The notes under the pieces: model-generated
What the model saw: only the letters and a program-made list of their open reading frames with translations
What the model was told of the DNA's origin: nothing
Database searches by the model: none
Made by a program: the position numbers and the translations under genes
Origin: Treponema vincentii
GTDB lineage: Bacteria > Spirochaetota > Spirochaetia > Treponematales > Treponemataceae
Length of the DNA stretch: 64,000 bases
Direction: 5' to 3'
Assembly: GCF_018336815.1 (NCBI RefSeq)
Contig: NZ_CP050497.1
Location: 2,232,001-2,296,000 of the forward strand
Shown here: positions 35,910 through 45,740 of the stretch, piece after piece
Position numbering within the stretch: the first letter of the stretch is position 1
Layout of the letters: every line of letters starts with the position of its first letter

Positions 35910-36620
35910 TCAGAAGACTTCGTAGGGAATAACTTCCTTAACATACAAATAGACGGTCAGTTCAGCCGTGAACTTTCCGCCCGAAACATAAAGCCGCGGG
36001 TTATCTTTTATCAGCATTTCTCCGCTGACGGACTTGGGCTTGTTTTTAATATTTTTTCTTAGATACCCCCGAACGGCGGCAAGCGCCGCGTCCCGATAAG
36101 CCTGCCGCACTCCGTCTATTTCCATCTTGCGAGCTGCCTTGCCGGAACCTTTAGCAGTAACATAATTGATGCGTATCCACTCCGTTCTGTGTAAAGCGAT
36201 TGCATCGGTAACGCGGTATTCCGCCCAACAGTATAGATATGGGTATTGCGGGCGAAGCTCCGTAACGGATAAGCGGGTGTCATTCGAAGGGATGGTCTGG
36301 AGCGACGTTAATTCAAACTCTTCCGCAACACGTCTCCGTTTATCGAACGGCGTATAAGAAAACCGCCAGCCGTAAGTCATCCCTTCCATTACCGTTTTTG
36401 ATAATTCGATAAGCGCTTGCCGAGGAGGCAGCCGCGTGCCCTGTGTGTCGTTATCCATGACGCCCGGCTGAGATTCAAGGAAAACCCATACCGGTGCACG
36501 GATAATAAGAGCGTCGCTTGTTCCCGAACCGGAATAGCTGTCAGCATATAAGAAAGAAGCGGCGCAGAGCAAAAAGGAAAAAAAAGATATCTTATGGAAT
36601 ATCGCGGTTTTGAATATCAT
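35910..36620 (-). CDS. Exported hypothetical protein
   Basis: Not recognised. A 236-residue protein with a clear Sec signal peptide (FFSFLLCAASFLYA, cleavage near residue 26) and no lipobox. The mature part contains VWVFLESQPGV, a central basic stretch (FDKRRRVAEEFE) and a C-terminal beta-rich segment (LYVSGGKFTAELTVYLYVKEV). It is probably periplasmic and spirochaete-specific. It starts 40 bases downstream of the next minus-strand gene (36660-38339) and may share its transcript. Confidence 0.6.
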   Translation of the reverse strand: MIFKTAIFHKISFFSFLLCAASFLYADSYSGSGTSDALIIRAPVWVFLESQPGVMDNDTQGTRLPPRQALIELSKTVMEGMTYGWRFSYTPFDKRRRVAEEFELTSLQTIPSNDTRLSVTELRPQYPYLYCWAEYRVTDAIALHRTEWIRINYVTAKGSGKAARKMEIDGVRQAYRDAALAAVRGYLRKNIKNKPKSVSGEMLIKDNPRLYVSGGKFTAELTVYLYVKEVIPYEVF

Positions 36621-36659
36621 AACAAGCTTGATAATTTCCTCATTTTTATCGGCGCAACA

Positions 36660-38339
36660 CTACTTCTGCGCAGGTTTTACCGTAGGCTCCGTGCTCGGTA
36701 CGGCAGCAGGAATAGGCGCAGTGGGTTTTCCTTTTTCGATGGAACCGAATACTGCATAGTTTTTCATTATTTCGAGGAACATGGCAAAGATGTGTCGATC
36801 CTGTTCCAACCGGGTGAAGGATTCTTTATTTTTAGAGCTAACGGCAAGCGCTTTTATGTTTGTAATCAGTTCGGAAGTGGGAGCTTTTATATCCTCCAGT
36901 AGGTGCTCGGTAAAAATATACAGATCGGAATATGCTTTGCTTCCGGTTTGAACGATAGCCTTTGCCTGCATATTTGCAATATCAACGATTTTCTGCAGCT
37001 GTTTTTTCATATCTTTACCTTTTTCAATCTCTGCAATATAGCCTTGAATCTCAAGGAGATTGCATTGACCTTTCGGTTTAAAAAGCTGTTCAAAATTATT
37101 TATTTTACCTAACAGCATTTCGCAGGAACGATAAATTGCCGCATATTGTCCTTCAATCTGTTTGTTCACAAAAAAACCTTCAATCAGCAGCGATTTTAAA
37201 AAAGTTTTGTAGTGCGTTTCAAAATACATTTCAGTAAACGCTTTTAACAATTGCATCGGTCTCACCCAATCAAAAGAAATAGGGGAAAGATTTTGAATCG
37301 CATCATTGACTACATCATTATATCCATCCAACGGTTTCAACTGAGCGCTACCAAAACATTTTTCTATTAATCCGGTAATATTGTTTTCTTTGGAGATTTT
37401 TAAAAGGCGTTTTGAATCCGCTTGAAACTTTTCGCTGCTCCGATCAATATATTCCTGCAGAGGTTTTGATTCGGAAACGGTTATTTTTTCTTTAAAATTG
37501 GGATCTTCCTTAATCAATTTCAACATTATCGGTATTGTTGTTCTCTTCAGCTGATTTGCAAGAAGATTTTCGACCGTATTCAGCGTTTTTTCCAGTTTTG
37601 CGCCTGTTTCATCGGTAAAATTTCCCAAACTCCGCGCCAGAAAAATAACGTCGTTGATCGTCGTCTGTGTAATAGCAACATGCCGTACGATAAATTGGAA
37701 ATCCAGCAAATTCTTTATTACATCACCGGCAAATACTTCTTCAAAATTATCCTGAGAAATCGATGACGGTGCTGCTGCATTGAGCTGCAAGTTATTGTTA
37801 AATTGACTGAGGAAAGATGCGTAGTCAAAATCGCACAGATCAGAAAGAAAAAAGAGTTTGATCAATTCTTGTTCGCGTGTTTTAAACGCAGGTGTATGAA
37901 AAAGGCGGACAAAGTTTTTAAAACTGTGTATTTGTTCTTGCAATGTGTGTTCCGTTTCCTGATAGTTTTTACACTTTGATAAAATGAGGCTCCGCGCTTG
38001 AAAGGTAAAACTTCGATGCTGTTTTACCTGCTCTTCCGACAGGATCGCTTCAAAAAAAAGCGCTTGATATTTTTCGGCCGCACGTATATCAGGGGAATTA
38101 ACCGTCTTGTCCAGAATAGCTTTAACCGGCTGCAAAAAATGGTACAGCTGATACAACAGCGAACCGAACGCCGGAAGCAGTATTTTACCGCTATGGTATA
38201 ACGGCGGATTGAGTTTTTTGAGTTCTGCTGCATAGCCTTTAAGCTGCCGTTTTTTTTGATACTCCGGCGATGAGGAAAAAAAGAGTCCTTCAAAAAAATC
38301 TTTGATTGCCGTAATGATTGCATTGATAAAATCAAACAT
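36660..38339 (-). CDS. Spirochaete helical protein (DUF5312-like)
   Basis: A 559-residue, almost entirely helical protein without signal peptide. The N terminus has a hydrophobic or amphipathic helix (FINAIITAIKDFFEGLFF). The C terminus is Pro-rich (KGKPTAPIPAAVPSTEPTVKPAQK). It resembles an uncharacterised treponemal family that I believe is DUF5312, but I cannot confirm it. Long helices with Leu/Lys/Glu patterns suggest a cytoplasmic, membrane-associated scaffold. It lies immediately upstream of an exported hypothetical protein and after dusB. Confidence 0.6.
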   Translation of the reverse strand: MFDFINAIITAIKDFFEGLFFSSSPEYQKKRQLKGYAAELKKLNPPLYHSGKILLPAFGSLLYQLYHFLQPVKAILDKTVNSPDIRAAEKYQALFFEAILSEEQVKQHRSFTFQARSLILSKCKNYQETEHTLQEQIHSFKNFVRLFHTPAFKTREQELIKLFFLSDLCDFDYASFLSQFNNNLQLNAAAPSSISQDNFEEVFAGDVIKNLLDFQFIVRHVAITQTTINDVIFLARSLGNFTDETGAKLEKTLNTVENLLANQLKRTTIPIMLKLIKEDPNFKEKITVSESKPLQEYIDRSSEKFQADSKRLLKISKENNITGLIEKCFGSAQLKPLDGYNDVVNDAIQNLSPISFDWVRPMQLLKAFTEMYFETHYKTFLKSLLIEGFFVNKQIEGQYAAIYRSCEMLLGKINNFEQLFKPKGQCNLLEIQGYIAEIEKGKDMKKQLQKIVDIANMQAKAIVQTGSKAYSDLYIFTEHLLEDIKAPTSELITNIKALAVSSKNKESFTRLEQDRHIFAMFLEIMKNYAVFGSIEKGKPTAPIPAAVPSTEPTVKPAQK

Positions 38340-38356
38340 ACCAGTCCTTACCTTAT

Positions 38357-39426
38357 TTATCGGTCTGCGGCTGCACCGCTTACAAAGTAGTTCTCTAAAA
38401 TCCTTTCATAGTCTTGTATGGAACTTGCCTGCACCAGCTGCTCACGGAGTTTTGCGCCTCCTGCAATTCCCTTGGTATAAGCGGCAAACCGCTTACGCAT
38501 CTCGCGGCAGGCTACATGCTCCCCTACTTCTTCGCACAGCAGCATGAGTTCTTTTTTTTTGCCGTCCCGATTTTATCCGCGGGCGTTATTTTGGAATAGG
38601 TACCGGTTTGTAACAATTCTCGTGTTTGCCGAAAGATGAAAGGATTGCCCATAGCTCCGCGCGCAAACATGACGCCTGCACATTTAGTCGAAGAAAGCAT
38701 ATCGTACGCAGCCTGCGGACTGAACAAATCGCCTGAACCGAATACGGGAATACGACCCCGCATCATCTGAACCAGCTGCGCCAAAATATCCCAATCTGCT
38801 GTTCCGCTGTAGCACTGCGCACAGGTACGGGGATGAATGGTCAACGCAACGGCGCCTGCATCAACGGCTGCCGCGGCGGCTTCCTTCCAAGTAAGCTCGG
38901 CTTGCGACCATCCGGAGCGTATCTTTACCGTTACGGGGACGGCGGTACGCTTCACCGCTTCCGTTTTGCCGACTGCCTCCGTAACCGCTTTAACCACCGC
39001 GTAGAGCTTTTCCGGCTTCCGCATCAATGCAGAGCCGGCCCCCGTTTTAGTGATTTTCGGCATAGGGCAGCCGGCGTTAATATCGATACACTCGGGGTGA
39101 TACCGTTCAATGATGCGCACCGCCGTTTCCGCCATGAAGTCGGGATTGGCGCCGAATATCTGTACCGCATACCGCCGCTCGTTATGCGTACGGGCGATAA
39201 GCTTTTCCGTTTTTACCGAATTGCGGACGTATGCCTCCGACGAGACCATTTCAGTATAGGTAAAATCCGCGCCCCAATCAACACAAATAGACCGAAAACT
39301 CCTGTCGGAATACCCCGCAACCGGCGCTAAAAAAATATTTCCGGGAAGTGTTACACTCCCTATCGATACCGGCCGATACAGCCCGCTTTCGGTTCCGCAG
39401 GTTTCTATTGCACTCAATTCGTTCAT
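38357..39426 (-). pseudogene. dusB: tRNA-dihydrouridine synthase, frameshifted
   Basis: FMN enzyme that reduces uridines in tRNA. The N-terminal barrel is intact (LAPVAGYSDRSFR; GCPMPKITKTGAGSALM with the catalytic Cys; VKIRSGW; HPRTCAQCYSG; FGSGDLFSP). At 38552-38560 a run of nine T (A on the coding strand) shifts the frame and ends the protein early with KKKNSCCCAKK. One more A restores KKKELMLLCEEVGEHVACREMRKRFAAY and the helical C-terminal domain to 38357. The start overlaps the tatD stop (ATGA). The lost helical domain normally helps tRNA binding. Confidence 0.85.
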
Positions 39427-40196
39427 TCCGGCAAGTTGAATGCTTTACAGCTGTTCTTCCACAGTTGAGCCGCTAAAGTTTCCATGTCCATCTTTAAAAG
39501 CCTCGCCATAAACTCAACCGTAGCAACGGTATTTGCCGGCATATTACGCTCCTTCCGGTACGGCGCAGGCGGTATAAACGGACTTTCGGACTCAACCAAT
39601 ATGCGGTCAAGCGGCAGCACACGTACCGTTTCGTGCAAGTTACGGGCATTCCGATATGTCAGATTACCCGCAAACGAGAAATAGAGCGGTAGTTTAAGCG
39701 CGAGCTGCGCAAATTCGGCATCTTCGGAATAGCAATGCAAAATACCGCCTGCTTCGGGTATCCGATCGGACAGGATATTCAACACATCCTTTCCCGCATT
39801 CCGGTTATGGATAACGACCGGCTTTTTCGCTTTTGCCGCTATCTCCAACTGCGTAATAAACAGCTCAATCTGCGAGCGCTGATCCCCGTACTTTTTGTAG
39901 TAATCGAGTCCGGTTTCCCCGACGGCAATAACGCCGGGCAATTGAAGGCCTTTTTCAACTTGAACAGCCCAATCTTTACCCGGAGCCGTTACCTCCGACG
40001 GAGACACGCCGATGGCATGGTACACCGACTGATCGGTTTTGAGCGTTTCATATACCGAATAGAAATCATGCAGGCTATTGCAAATACTGAGAATCCTGAC
40101 AACGGAAGCCCGTTTTGCTTCTTGAATAGCGCGTAACTGCGCAAGAGGATCGTCATACAGCAATCCGATATGAGCATGAGTATCAAAAATTTGCAT
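39423..40196 (-). CDS. TatD-family metal-dependent hydrolase
   Basis: Cytoplasmic TIM-barrel hydrolase or DNase of the TatD group, 257 residues. It has FDTHAHIG at the N terminus, AVGETGLDYY near residue 92, VVIHNRNAGKDVL near 127 and LHCYSED near 150. The last motif, usually ETDxP, reads LVESESPFIPPAPYR near 200, so the conserved metal-binding or catalytic Asp is replaced by Glu. The fold should hold, but activity may differ. It is coupled to dusB by a four-base overlap. A hydrolase-dus pairing is common but not explained. Confidence 0.87.
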   Translation of the reverse strand: MQIFDTHAHIGLLYDDPLAQLRAIQEAKRASVVRILSICNSLHDFYSVYETLKTDQSVYHAIGVSPSEVTAPGKDWAVQVEKGLQLPGVIAVGETGLDYYKKYGDQRSQIELFITQLEIAAKAKKPVVIHNRNAGKDVLNILSDRIPEAGGILHCYSEDAEFAQLALKLPLYFSFAGNLTYRNARNLHETVRVLPLDRILVESESPFIPPAPYRKERNMPANTVATVEFMARLLKMDMETLAAQLWKNSCKAFNLPE

Positions 40197-40239
40197 CGCG
40201 GTTCCTCCTTTGTGCGGCAGTTTTACAAAATAGGTACGA

Positions 40240-42060
40240 TTAGCCGAGCCGTTTTTCCAGCGTATTCAGTGCTTCGGTAAGCTCTTTGGGCAGTTTATTG
40301 CCGAATTTAGGATAGTGATTTTCGCGGATATCCGCAATTTCTTTCTTCCAGCCTTCAGCATCTACCGAAAGGATTTCCTTCATCTGTTCCTTCGACACGT
40401 TCAGTCCTTCGGTATTGATCGCACCGTCTTTAGGCATCCAACCGATAGCGGTTTCTACGGCATTGTCTTTGCCGTCGCAGCGGTCGAATATCCATGCGAG
40501 CACGCGGCTGTTTTCTCCGTAGCCGGGCCAGATAAAGTTGCCGTCAGAATCTTTGCGGAACCAGTTGACGTAGAAAATCTTGGGCAATTTGTCCGCCGTC
40601 GATTTTTTACCGATGTTGATCCAGTGTTGGAAGTAGTCGCCCATGTTGTACCCGCAGAAGGGGAGCATGGCGAACGGATCGCGGCGGATACTGCCGACTT
40701 TTAAATCGAGCGCTGCGGCGGTAATTTCGGAACCGACAATGGATCCGAGGAATACGCCGTGGTTCCAATCGCGGGATTGATGTACCAGCGGAATGGTGCT
40801 GGGGCGACGGCCGCCGAACAAGAATGCGGAAATCGGCACTCCTTTGGGGTCTTCCCATTCGTTTGCAATCGCCGGACATTGCTTGGCAGGCGCGGTAAAA
40901 CGGGCATTCGGATGCGCAAATTCTTCGCCTTTCGGGCTTTTATCCGTCGGGAGCGCATCGCGGGTGTTACCCTTCCAGTCCACGAGCTTGCCCTTCGCAG
41001 GGTATCCGATCTGCTCCCACCATATATCGCCGTCTTCCGTCAAGGCGCAGTTGGTAAAGATGGTATTTTCTTTTATCGATTCCATTGCGTTCTTGTTGGA
41101 TTGGTCGGAAGTGCCCGGCGCTACGCCGAAAAAGCCCGCTTCGGGGTTAATGGCATACAGGCGACCGTCCTTGCCGAACTTCATCCATGCAATGTCGTCT
41201 CCAACGGTTTCAACCTTCCATCCGGGGATGGTGGGAATAAGCATTGCGAGGTTCGTTTTACCGCATGCGGAGGGGAAGGCTCCGGTAATATACTTTGATT
41301 TTCCTTCGGGATTGGTTATTTTTAAGATGAGCATGTGCTCGGCAAGCCAGCCTTCATCCCGCGCCAGCACGGAAGCGATACGCAGTGCAAAGCATTTTTT
41401 ACCCAACAAGGCATTCCCGCCGTAACCGGAGCCATACGACCAGACCAGCCGCTCTTCCGGAAAGTGAGAAATATATTTGTGTTCCAGCGGAGCGCAGGGC
41501 CATACGCCGTTATCGGTTTTGCCCGCTTCAAGCGGCTTTCCGACCGAGTGCAGGCAGGGAACAAATGCGCCGTCGGAACCAAGCGCATCGAGTACCTTTG
41601 TGCCGACCCGTGTCATAATATACATATTGCAGACAACGTATTCGGAGTCGGTAATTTCGATACCGATTTTTGCAATATCGGAGCCGACGGGTCCCATCGA
41701 AAAGGGGATAACATAGAGGGTTCGCCCTTTCATGCACCCTTTATACAGAGCGCTCATCGTTTTTTTGAGTTCAACGGGGTCAGTCCAGTGATTTGTGGGG
41801 CCGGCATCCTCTTCTTTTTTTGAAGCGATAAATGTTCTGCTTTCCACACGCGCAACATCGGAAGGATCCGAGCGGAATAAAAAACTGTTCTTTCGTTTTT
41901 TTACGGGCGTTGCCAGTTTTACATCAACCAATTTTTTCATCAACCGGTCGTACTCGGCTGCCGAACCGTCACACACATAGACGCTATCCGGCGTACACAA
42001 CGCCGCCACCTCATCAACCCATTGACGTGCTTTTACATGCTTGAGCGTATCTATTGTCAT
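40240..42060 (-). CDS. pckG: Phosphoenolpyruvate carboxykinase (GTP)
   Basis: Interconverts oxaloacetate and phosphoenolpyruvate using GTP/GDP; in fermenters it usually runs toward oxaloacetate. It has about 606 residues, the normal GTP-type length. Signatures: P-loop [12 protein letters not shown] with the reactive Cys, kinase-2 motif [22 protein letters not shown], and [14 protein letters not shown] with the catalytic arginines. GGAGG seven bases before the ATG sets the start at 42060. The frame itself stays open to 42150. The gene is monocistronic. Confidence 0.96.
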   Translation of the reverse strand: MTIDTLKHVKARQWVDEVAALCTPDSVYVCDGSAAEYDRLMKKLVDVKLATPVKKRKNSFLFRSDPSDVARVESRTFIASKKEEDAGPTNHWTDPVELKKTMSALYKGCMKGRTLYVIPFSMGPVGSDIAKIGIEITDSEYVVCNMYIMTRVGTKVLDALGSDGAFVPCLHSVGKPLEAGKTDNGVWPCAPLEHKYISHFPEERLVWSYGSGYGGNALLGKKCFALRIASVLARDEGWLAEHMLILKITNPEGKSKYITGAFPSACGKTNLAMLIPTIPGWKVETVGDDIAWMKFGKDGRLYAINPEAGFFGVAPGTSDQSNKNAMESIKENTIFTNCALTEDGDIWWEQIGYPAKGKLVDWKGNTRDALPTDKSPKGEEFAHPNARFTAPAKQCPAIANEWEDPKGVPISAFLFGGRRPSTIPLVHQSRDWNHGVFLGSIVGSEITAAALDLKVGSIRRDPFAMLPFCGYNMGDYFQHWINIGKKSTADKLPKIFYVNWFRKDSDGNFIWPGYGENSRVLAWIFDRCDGKDNAVETAIGWMPKDGAINTEGLNVSKEQMKEILSVDAEGWKKEIADIRENHYPKFGNKLPKELTEALNTLEKRLG

Positions 42061-42276
42061 CGTTTTCCTCCAATACTTAACACATTCGGTTATAATTGAG
42101 TTTATATTTATATTATAGATGATAATCGAAATATCGGGTTTCTGCAACATTTTTCTCTCTTTGCACAGCTCTTTTTAACAACAGCAGTTTTTACTGCTTA
42201 ACTTTCTATCGCCCTAGACAGAGCTTAAAGATATATAGTAATCTACCGGTCATTCCAATTGAAAGGAGATTTGCCC

Positions 42277-43081
42277 ATGAAAAAACTACTTACATTCCTG
42301 TTTGGTGCAGTTTTTTGCGCAAGTTTATCGATTTCCTGTGCAAAAAAAAGAAAACAGCCAAAATATTTTGACTGTCGCTGCAAGTCCGGAACCTCATAAA
42401 GCGCTCTTAGAGCTTGTAACGGAGGACCTTGCAAAGGAAAATATTACGCTCAAGGTTACCGAGTTTACCGACTATGTAACCCCCAACGATGCGGTTGAAA
42501 CGGGCGAACAATTCGCAAACTTTTTCCAGCATGTTCCCTATATGGACAGCTTCAACAAAGAACACGGCTACCATCTGGTTAGTGTAGGAACCGTTCATAT
42601 TGAGCCGCTTGCGCTGTATTCAAAAAAATACGGAAACCTCTCAGAATTTAAAAGCGGCGATACCATTGCCATCCCGAATGATCCGACAAACGAAGCCCGT
42701 GCGCTTCTATTGCTTGAATCCGCTCATATTATCACCTTGCGCGGGGATGCAGGCTTAGCGGCTACTCCGCAAGATATTACCAAAAATCCCTACAGCTTAC
42801 AGTTTAAGGAAATTGAAGCGGCCACACTTCCACGCGTGCTTGCAGATGTTGAAGGCGCCGTCATCAACGGAAACTATGCTATTCCTGCGGGGCTTTCCGC
42901 CGCAAAGGACGGCTTGCTTGTTGAAGGAAAAGATTCTCCCTATGCAAACGTCATTTCGGTTAAACAGGGAAACGAGAACGACCCGCGCATCAAAGCATTG
43001 ATAAAAGCGCTGCAAAGCGATAAAGTACGTAAGTATATTATGGAAAAATATCCTAACGGTGAGGTTGTTCCGGCATTCTAG
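42277..43081 (+). pseudogene. NlpA/MetQ-family binding lipoprotein, frameshifted at the lipobox
   Basis: Substrate-binding lipoprotein of the methionine-binding NlpA type. The ATG at 42277 follows AAAGGAG and begins a signal peptide with lipobox SISC. Just after the Cys a run of eight A (42342-42349) throws the frame. One A fewer gives CAKKENSQNILTVAASPEPH and joins the intact mature domain to 43081 (TPNDAVETGEQFANFFQH; IAIPNDPTNEARALLLLE; YAIPAGLSAAKDGLLVEGK). As written only a 40-residue peptide would be exported. No permease or ATPase is adjacent. There is no S-box or other known methionine riboswitch in the 216-base upstream gap. Confidence 0.85.
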
Positions 43082-43093
43082 GAATGTAATTAC

Positions 43094-43128
43094 AAGCCTC
43101 TAAAAATATTGATTTTTAGAGGCTTTTC
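43094..43128 (+). terminator. Rho-independent terminator
   Basis: A perfect 13-base stem AAGCCTCTAAAAA / TTTTTAGAGGCTT with loop TATTGA, followed by TTC. It lies 13 bases after the NlpA-type gene. Confidence 0.85.
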
Positions 43129-43155
43129 AATCCCTACGAAAGAGAGGTTGATAAA

Positions 43156-43836
43156 ATGAACATACAACAGAAAATGTATAGTTTTATAAAACGCGCTTTG
43201 GTAATCCTTACGGTATTAGCGTGTGTATCGGGAGTAATCTATGCACAAGAAAAGGCGGATGCGCTGAAATTATACCGTACCGGCCGCAGCTTGGACAGCG
43301 CAGGACGAGCGGAGGAAGCAAAAGCATCATACACAGCGGCAGTCAGTGTCTGTCTTGCCGAACTCCGCCAAAACCCGCGCAATATGGACTCCTACACCGT
43401 CTATACGTGGTCGCTGTTCCGCCTTCATAGATACCGCGAAACGGTAGCTGCCTGCAACGAAGCGCTCAAAATTGCATCAGATGTACGCATAATCGAAACA
43501 TTAGGCGAAGCTCACTTTTATCTCAATGATTATAAAGAATCGCTCCGTCAAATGGAACGCTATATCGACATGGCGCCTACCGGAGAGCGGGCAAGCGTTG
43601 CCTATTTTTATACCGGCGACATTTACCGCTTAACAAAGCGCTACCAAAAAGCCGACATCGCTTACTCTGCGGCGGTACATTTGGAACCATCCAATTCGCT
43701 GTGGTGGTACCGGCTCGGTCTTGCCCGGGAACAAGCAGGGGATAAACGAAGCGCACGGGAGGCCTTTCAACGGGCGCTCAATATACGGAAGGATTATAAA
43801 GAGGCTGCGGAAGGGCTTGCCCGCGTACAGCTTTAA
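43156..43836 (+). CDS. Exported TPR protein
   Basis: A 226-residue periplasmic protein. The signal peptide is VILTVLACVSGVIYA, with cleavage near residue 31 and no lipobox. About five tetratricopeptide repeats follow (LYRTGRSLDSAGRAEEAKASYTAA; YTGDIYRLTKRYQKADIAYSAA; YRLGLAREQAGDKRSAREAFQRA). TPR proteins hold complexes together. The partner here is unknown. GAGAGG lies ten bases before the ATG. It converges on the DUF1980 gene with an eleven-base gap. Confidence 0.8.
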   Translation: MNIQQKMYSFIKRALVILTVLACVSGVIYAQEKADALKLYRTGRSLDSAGRAEEAKASYTAAVSVCLAELRQNPRNMDSYTVYTWSLFRLHRYRETVAACNEALKIASDVRIIETLGEAHFYLNDYKESLRQMERYIDMAPTGERASVAYFYTGDIYRLTKRYQKADIAYSAAVHLEPSNSLWWYRLGLAREQAGDKRSAREAFQRALNIRKDYKEAAEGLARVQL

Positions 43837-43846
43837 AAAATACCGA

Positions 43847-44674
43847 TTACGGATAAATGTATTCCCGCCCCGGCGGATCAACTTTCTTTACGGACGCTAC
43901 GATAATGTACGGGTCAAATCCGGCTTTATACGGTTTTTTTGAAAGCGTTCCGGTAATTTCCACCCATTCGCCGTCGGTTAGTTCCTGAGCGCCGCTCCAC
44001 TGCGCAAGTAACCCGACGGGCTGCATATCGGCAGCGCAACACGTCATCATCATACGGGCTAAGGCAAAATCATGCTGCTCAAATAATTCGCTGTCTTTCC
44101 AAACAGAGCCGACTGCCGTAATTTCCGTACCTACCCATTTATCAAGTTTGGTATAGAGTTCGGTAAGCCACAGAGAAAACGTGTCGTCATCCATAATGAT
44201 GCGTCCGTCTTGCAGCGGCAGTTGCGGCGGGGCAATTCGACTTAGAGCTGTCTGAGCCGGAGGCGCTGCAGTATATTGAGTGCCCAAAGAATCCGCATAC
44301 GAAAACTGAGAAAATGCAATACCGGTTTTTGCAGCGGAAACCATACCGGCCAAGGCAACGGCGAAAACAGCAAGACCGAAAACACCTGCGTACCCGCTAC
44401 GGCTTCCTCCCTCAAACCGGTCAAAAACAGCAGCATATCCGCTATTAAAAAATGAGGTATGCGGTTGCAACCCCTGCATAACGCTTTTAAGTTTGAGCAC
44501 ACCGATAATAAAAAACACCGCTGCGGAAAACAACAGCATGGGGACGTGCCGCTCATGCACATAGCGGTATGCCGAGCCGGAAACAACGACACCGGTACAA
44601 TACAGCGCAAAACCGAAAAGGATTACCACCTGTAAAATATCTTGCACGCGGGTACTTTTTTTTATAATTTTCAT
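43847..44674 (-). CDS. DUF1980/TIGR03943-family membrane protein (YcgQ-like)
   Basis: A 275-residue membrane protein with three or four N-terminal membrane segments (VVILFGFALYCTGVVV; PMLLFSAAVFFIIGVL; GVFGLAVFAVALAGMV) and a C-terminal OB-like exported domain with the family mark FALARMMMTCCAAD (a CC pair, possibly metal-binding). The usual partner is a DUF318 permease encoded beside it. None is seen here, although the frame upstream starts inside the ApbE gene. B. subtilis YcgQ/YcgR are zinc-regulated, so a metal role is possible. The ATG overlaps the apbE stop by four bases. Confidence 0.75.
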   Translation of the reverse strand: MKIIKKSTRVQDILQVVILFGFALYCTGVVVSGSAYRYVHERHVPMLLFSAAVFFIIGVLKLKSVMQGLQPHTSFFNSGYAAVFDRFEGGSRSGYAGVFGLAVFAVALAGMVSAAKTGIAFSQFSYADSLGTQYTAAPPAQTALSRIAPPQLPLQDGRIIMDDDTFSLWLTELYTKLDKWVGTEITAVGSVWKDSELFEQHDFALARMMMTCCAADMQPVGLLAQWSGAQELTDGEWVEITGTLSKKPYKAGFDPYIIVASVKKVDPPGREYIYP

Positions 44675-45706
44675 AGAGACGACTCCCTGTCCACAAAGCG
44701 GAAAGCGGAATTTAAAATCATAATATTTTTTTCAAGGCTGCCGGTTGTACGGATGCTGTTATCGCCAAAGATAAAGAGCGCTTCCGCACAGGGGATTTCC
44801 GCAAGCAGCTTTACCGCCTTCTCATAGCCGAGCACAAAGCATGCCGTCGACAAAGCGTCCGCGTCGGTTGCCGAATCGGAAAAAACTGATACCGCTATCA
44901 CATTATTCCGTACCGGATATCCGGTTGCAGGGTCGATAATATGATGATAGCGGACGCCGTCCTGCTCAAAATACCGCTCGTAGCTGCCGGACGTGGAAAT
45001 ACTGCGACTTTCAATCGGGGCGGAAATGATCGGTTGCCCCTGCTGAACACGCGGATCGCGGATACCGATATTCCAGCGCTTGCCGTCCGGCCGCTTTCCC
45101 ACAACGGAAATAGTACCGCCGATATCGATTACGGCGTGTAAAATCCCAGCCTGCCGTACAATACGGGTAAGCTCGTCGGCGGCAAACCCTTTCGCAATCG
45201 CCCCGAGGTCAAGCTTCATCCCTGCCTTTTTAAGAAAAACCGCTGAGCCTGTCAGCTGTATATCCCTATAGTCGGTACGAGAAAGCGCCGCCTGAATATC
45301 CCGATCTTCGGGCTTCCGTGCATTCTCAAAGCCGATGTTCCAGAGCTTCACAACCCCGCCGATCACGGGATTAAAGGCACCATCCGTTTTTTTCGGCAAA
45401 AAAAACAGCCCGTTCAAACAGCGGATAGATATCCGCCGGTACATTAACCGCAGAGACGCCGGACGCCTTATTGATATCGATAAGCGTGGAGATTTCGGCA
45501 TTTGCGCTTAAATGCCGTTCCAGCTCTTCAAGCCGGTGTGTACAGGTCTGTAATACGGCGTCGGCTTCCGCCTGCGGTTTTTCCGTAAATAGTTGGATAC
45601 TGCACACCGTACCAAGCGCAAACACGGTGCGACTTTCTTTTCTGACGGCAGGCTCACAGGAAGCAAGCGTCAGCACCAATAAGAGAAAAAAACAATACTT
45701 TTTCAT
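44671..45706 (-). pseudogene. apbE: FAD:protein FMN transferase ApbE, frameshifted
   Basis: Lipoprotein enzyme that attaches FMN to exported redox proteins such as NqrC/RnfG subunits. The signal ends in LASC. Then come FALGTVCSIQLF and the N-terminal half. At 45387-45393 a run of seven T (A on the coding strand) turns AEKTDGAFNP into AEKNGWCL-stop. With one A fewer the protein continues with GGVVKLW, KLDLGAIAKGFAADEL, AVIDIGGTISVVGKR and the Mg-binding DATDADALSTACFVLG-like segment (DSATDADALSTACF) to 44671. As written it makes two inactive halves. It is coupled to the DUF1980 gene. Confidence 0.87.
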
Positions 45707-45740
45707 TTTGATTTCACATACCTTGCACGAATCAACCGCA

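Noticed and set aside
42061..42276. SAM (S-box) riboswitch upstream of the NlpA/MetQ-type gene
   Set aside because: The region is AT-rich with only a short AGCAGT/ACTGCT hairpin. The conserved S-box segments are missing.
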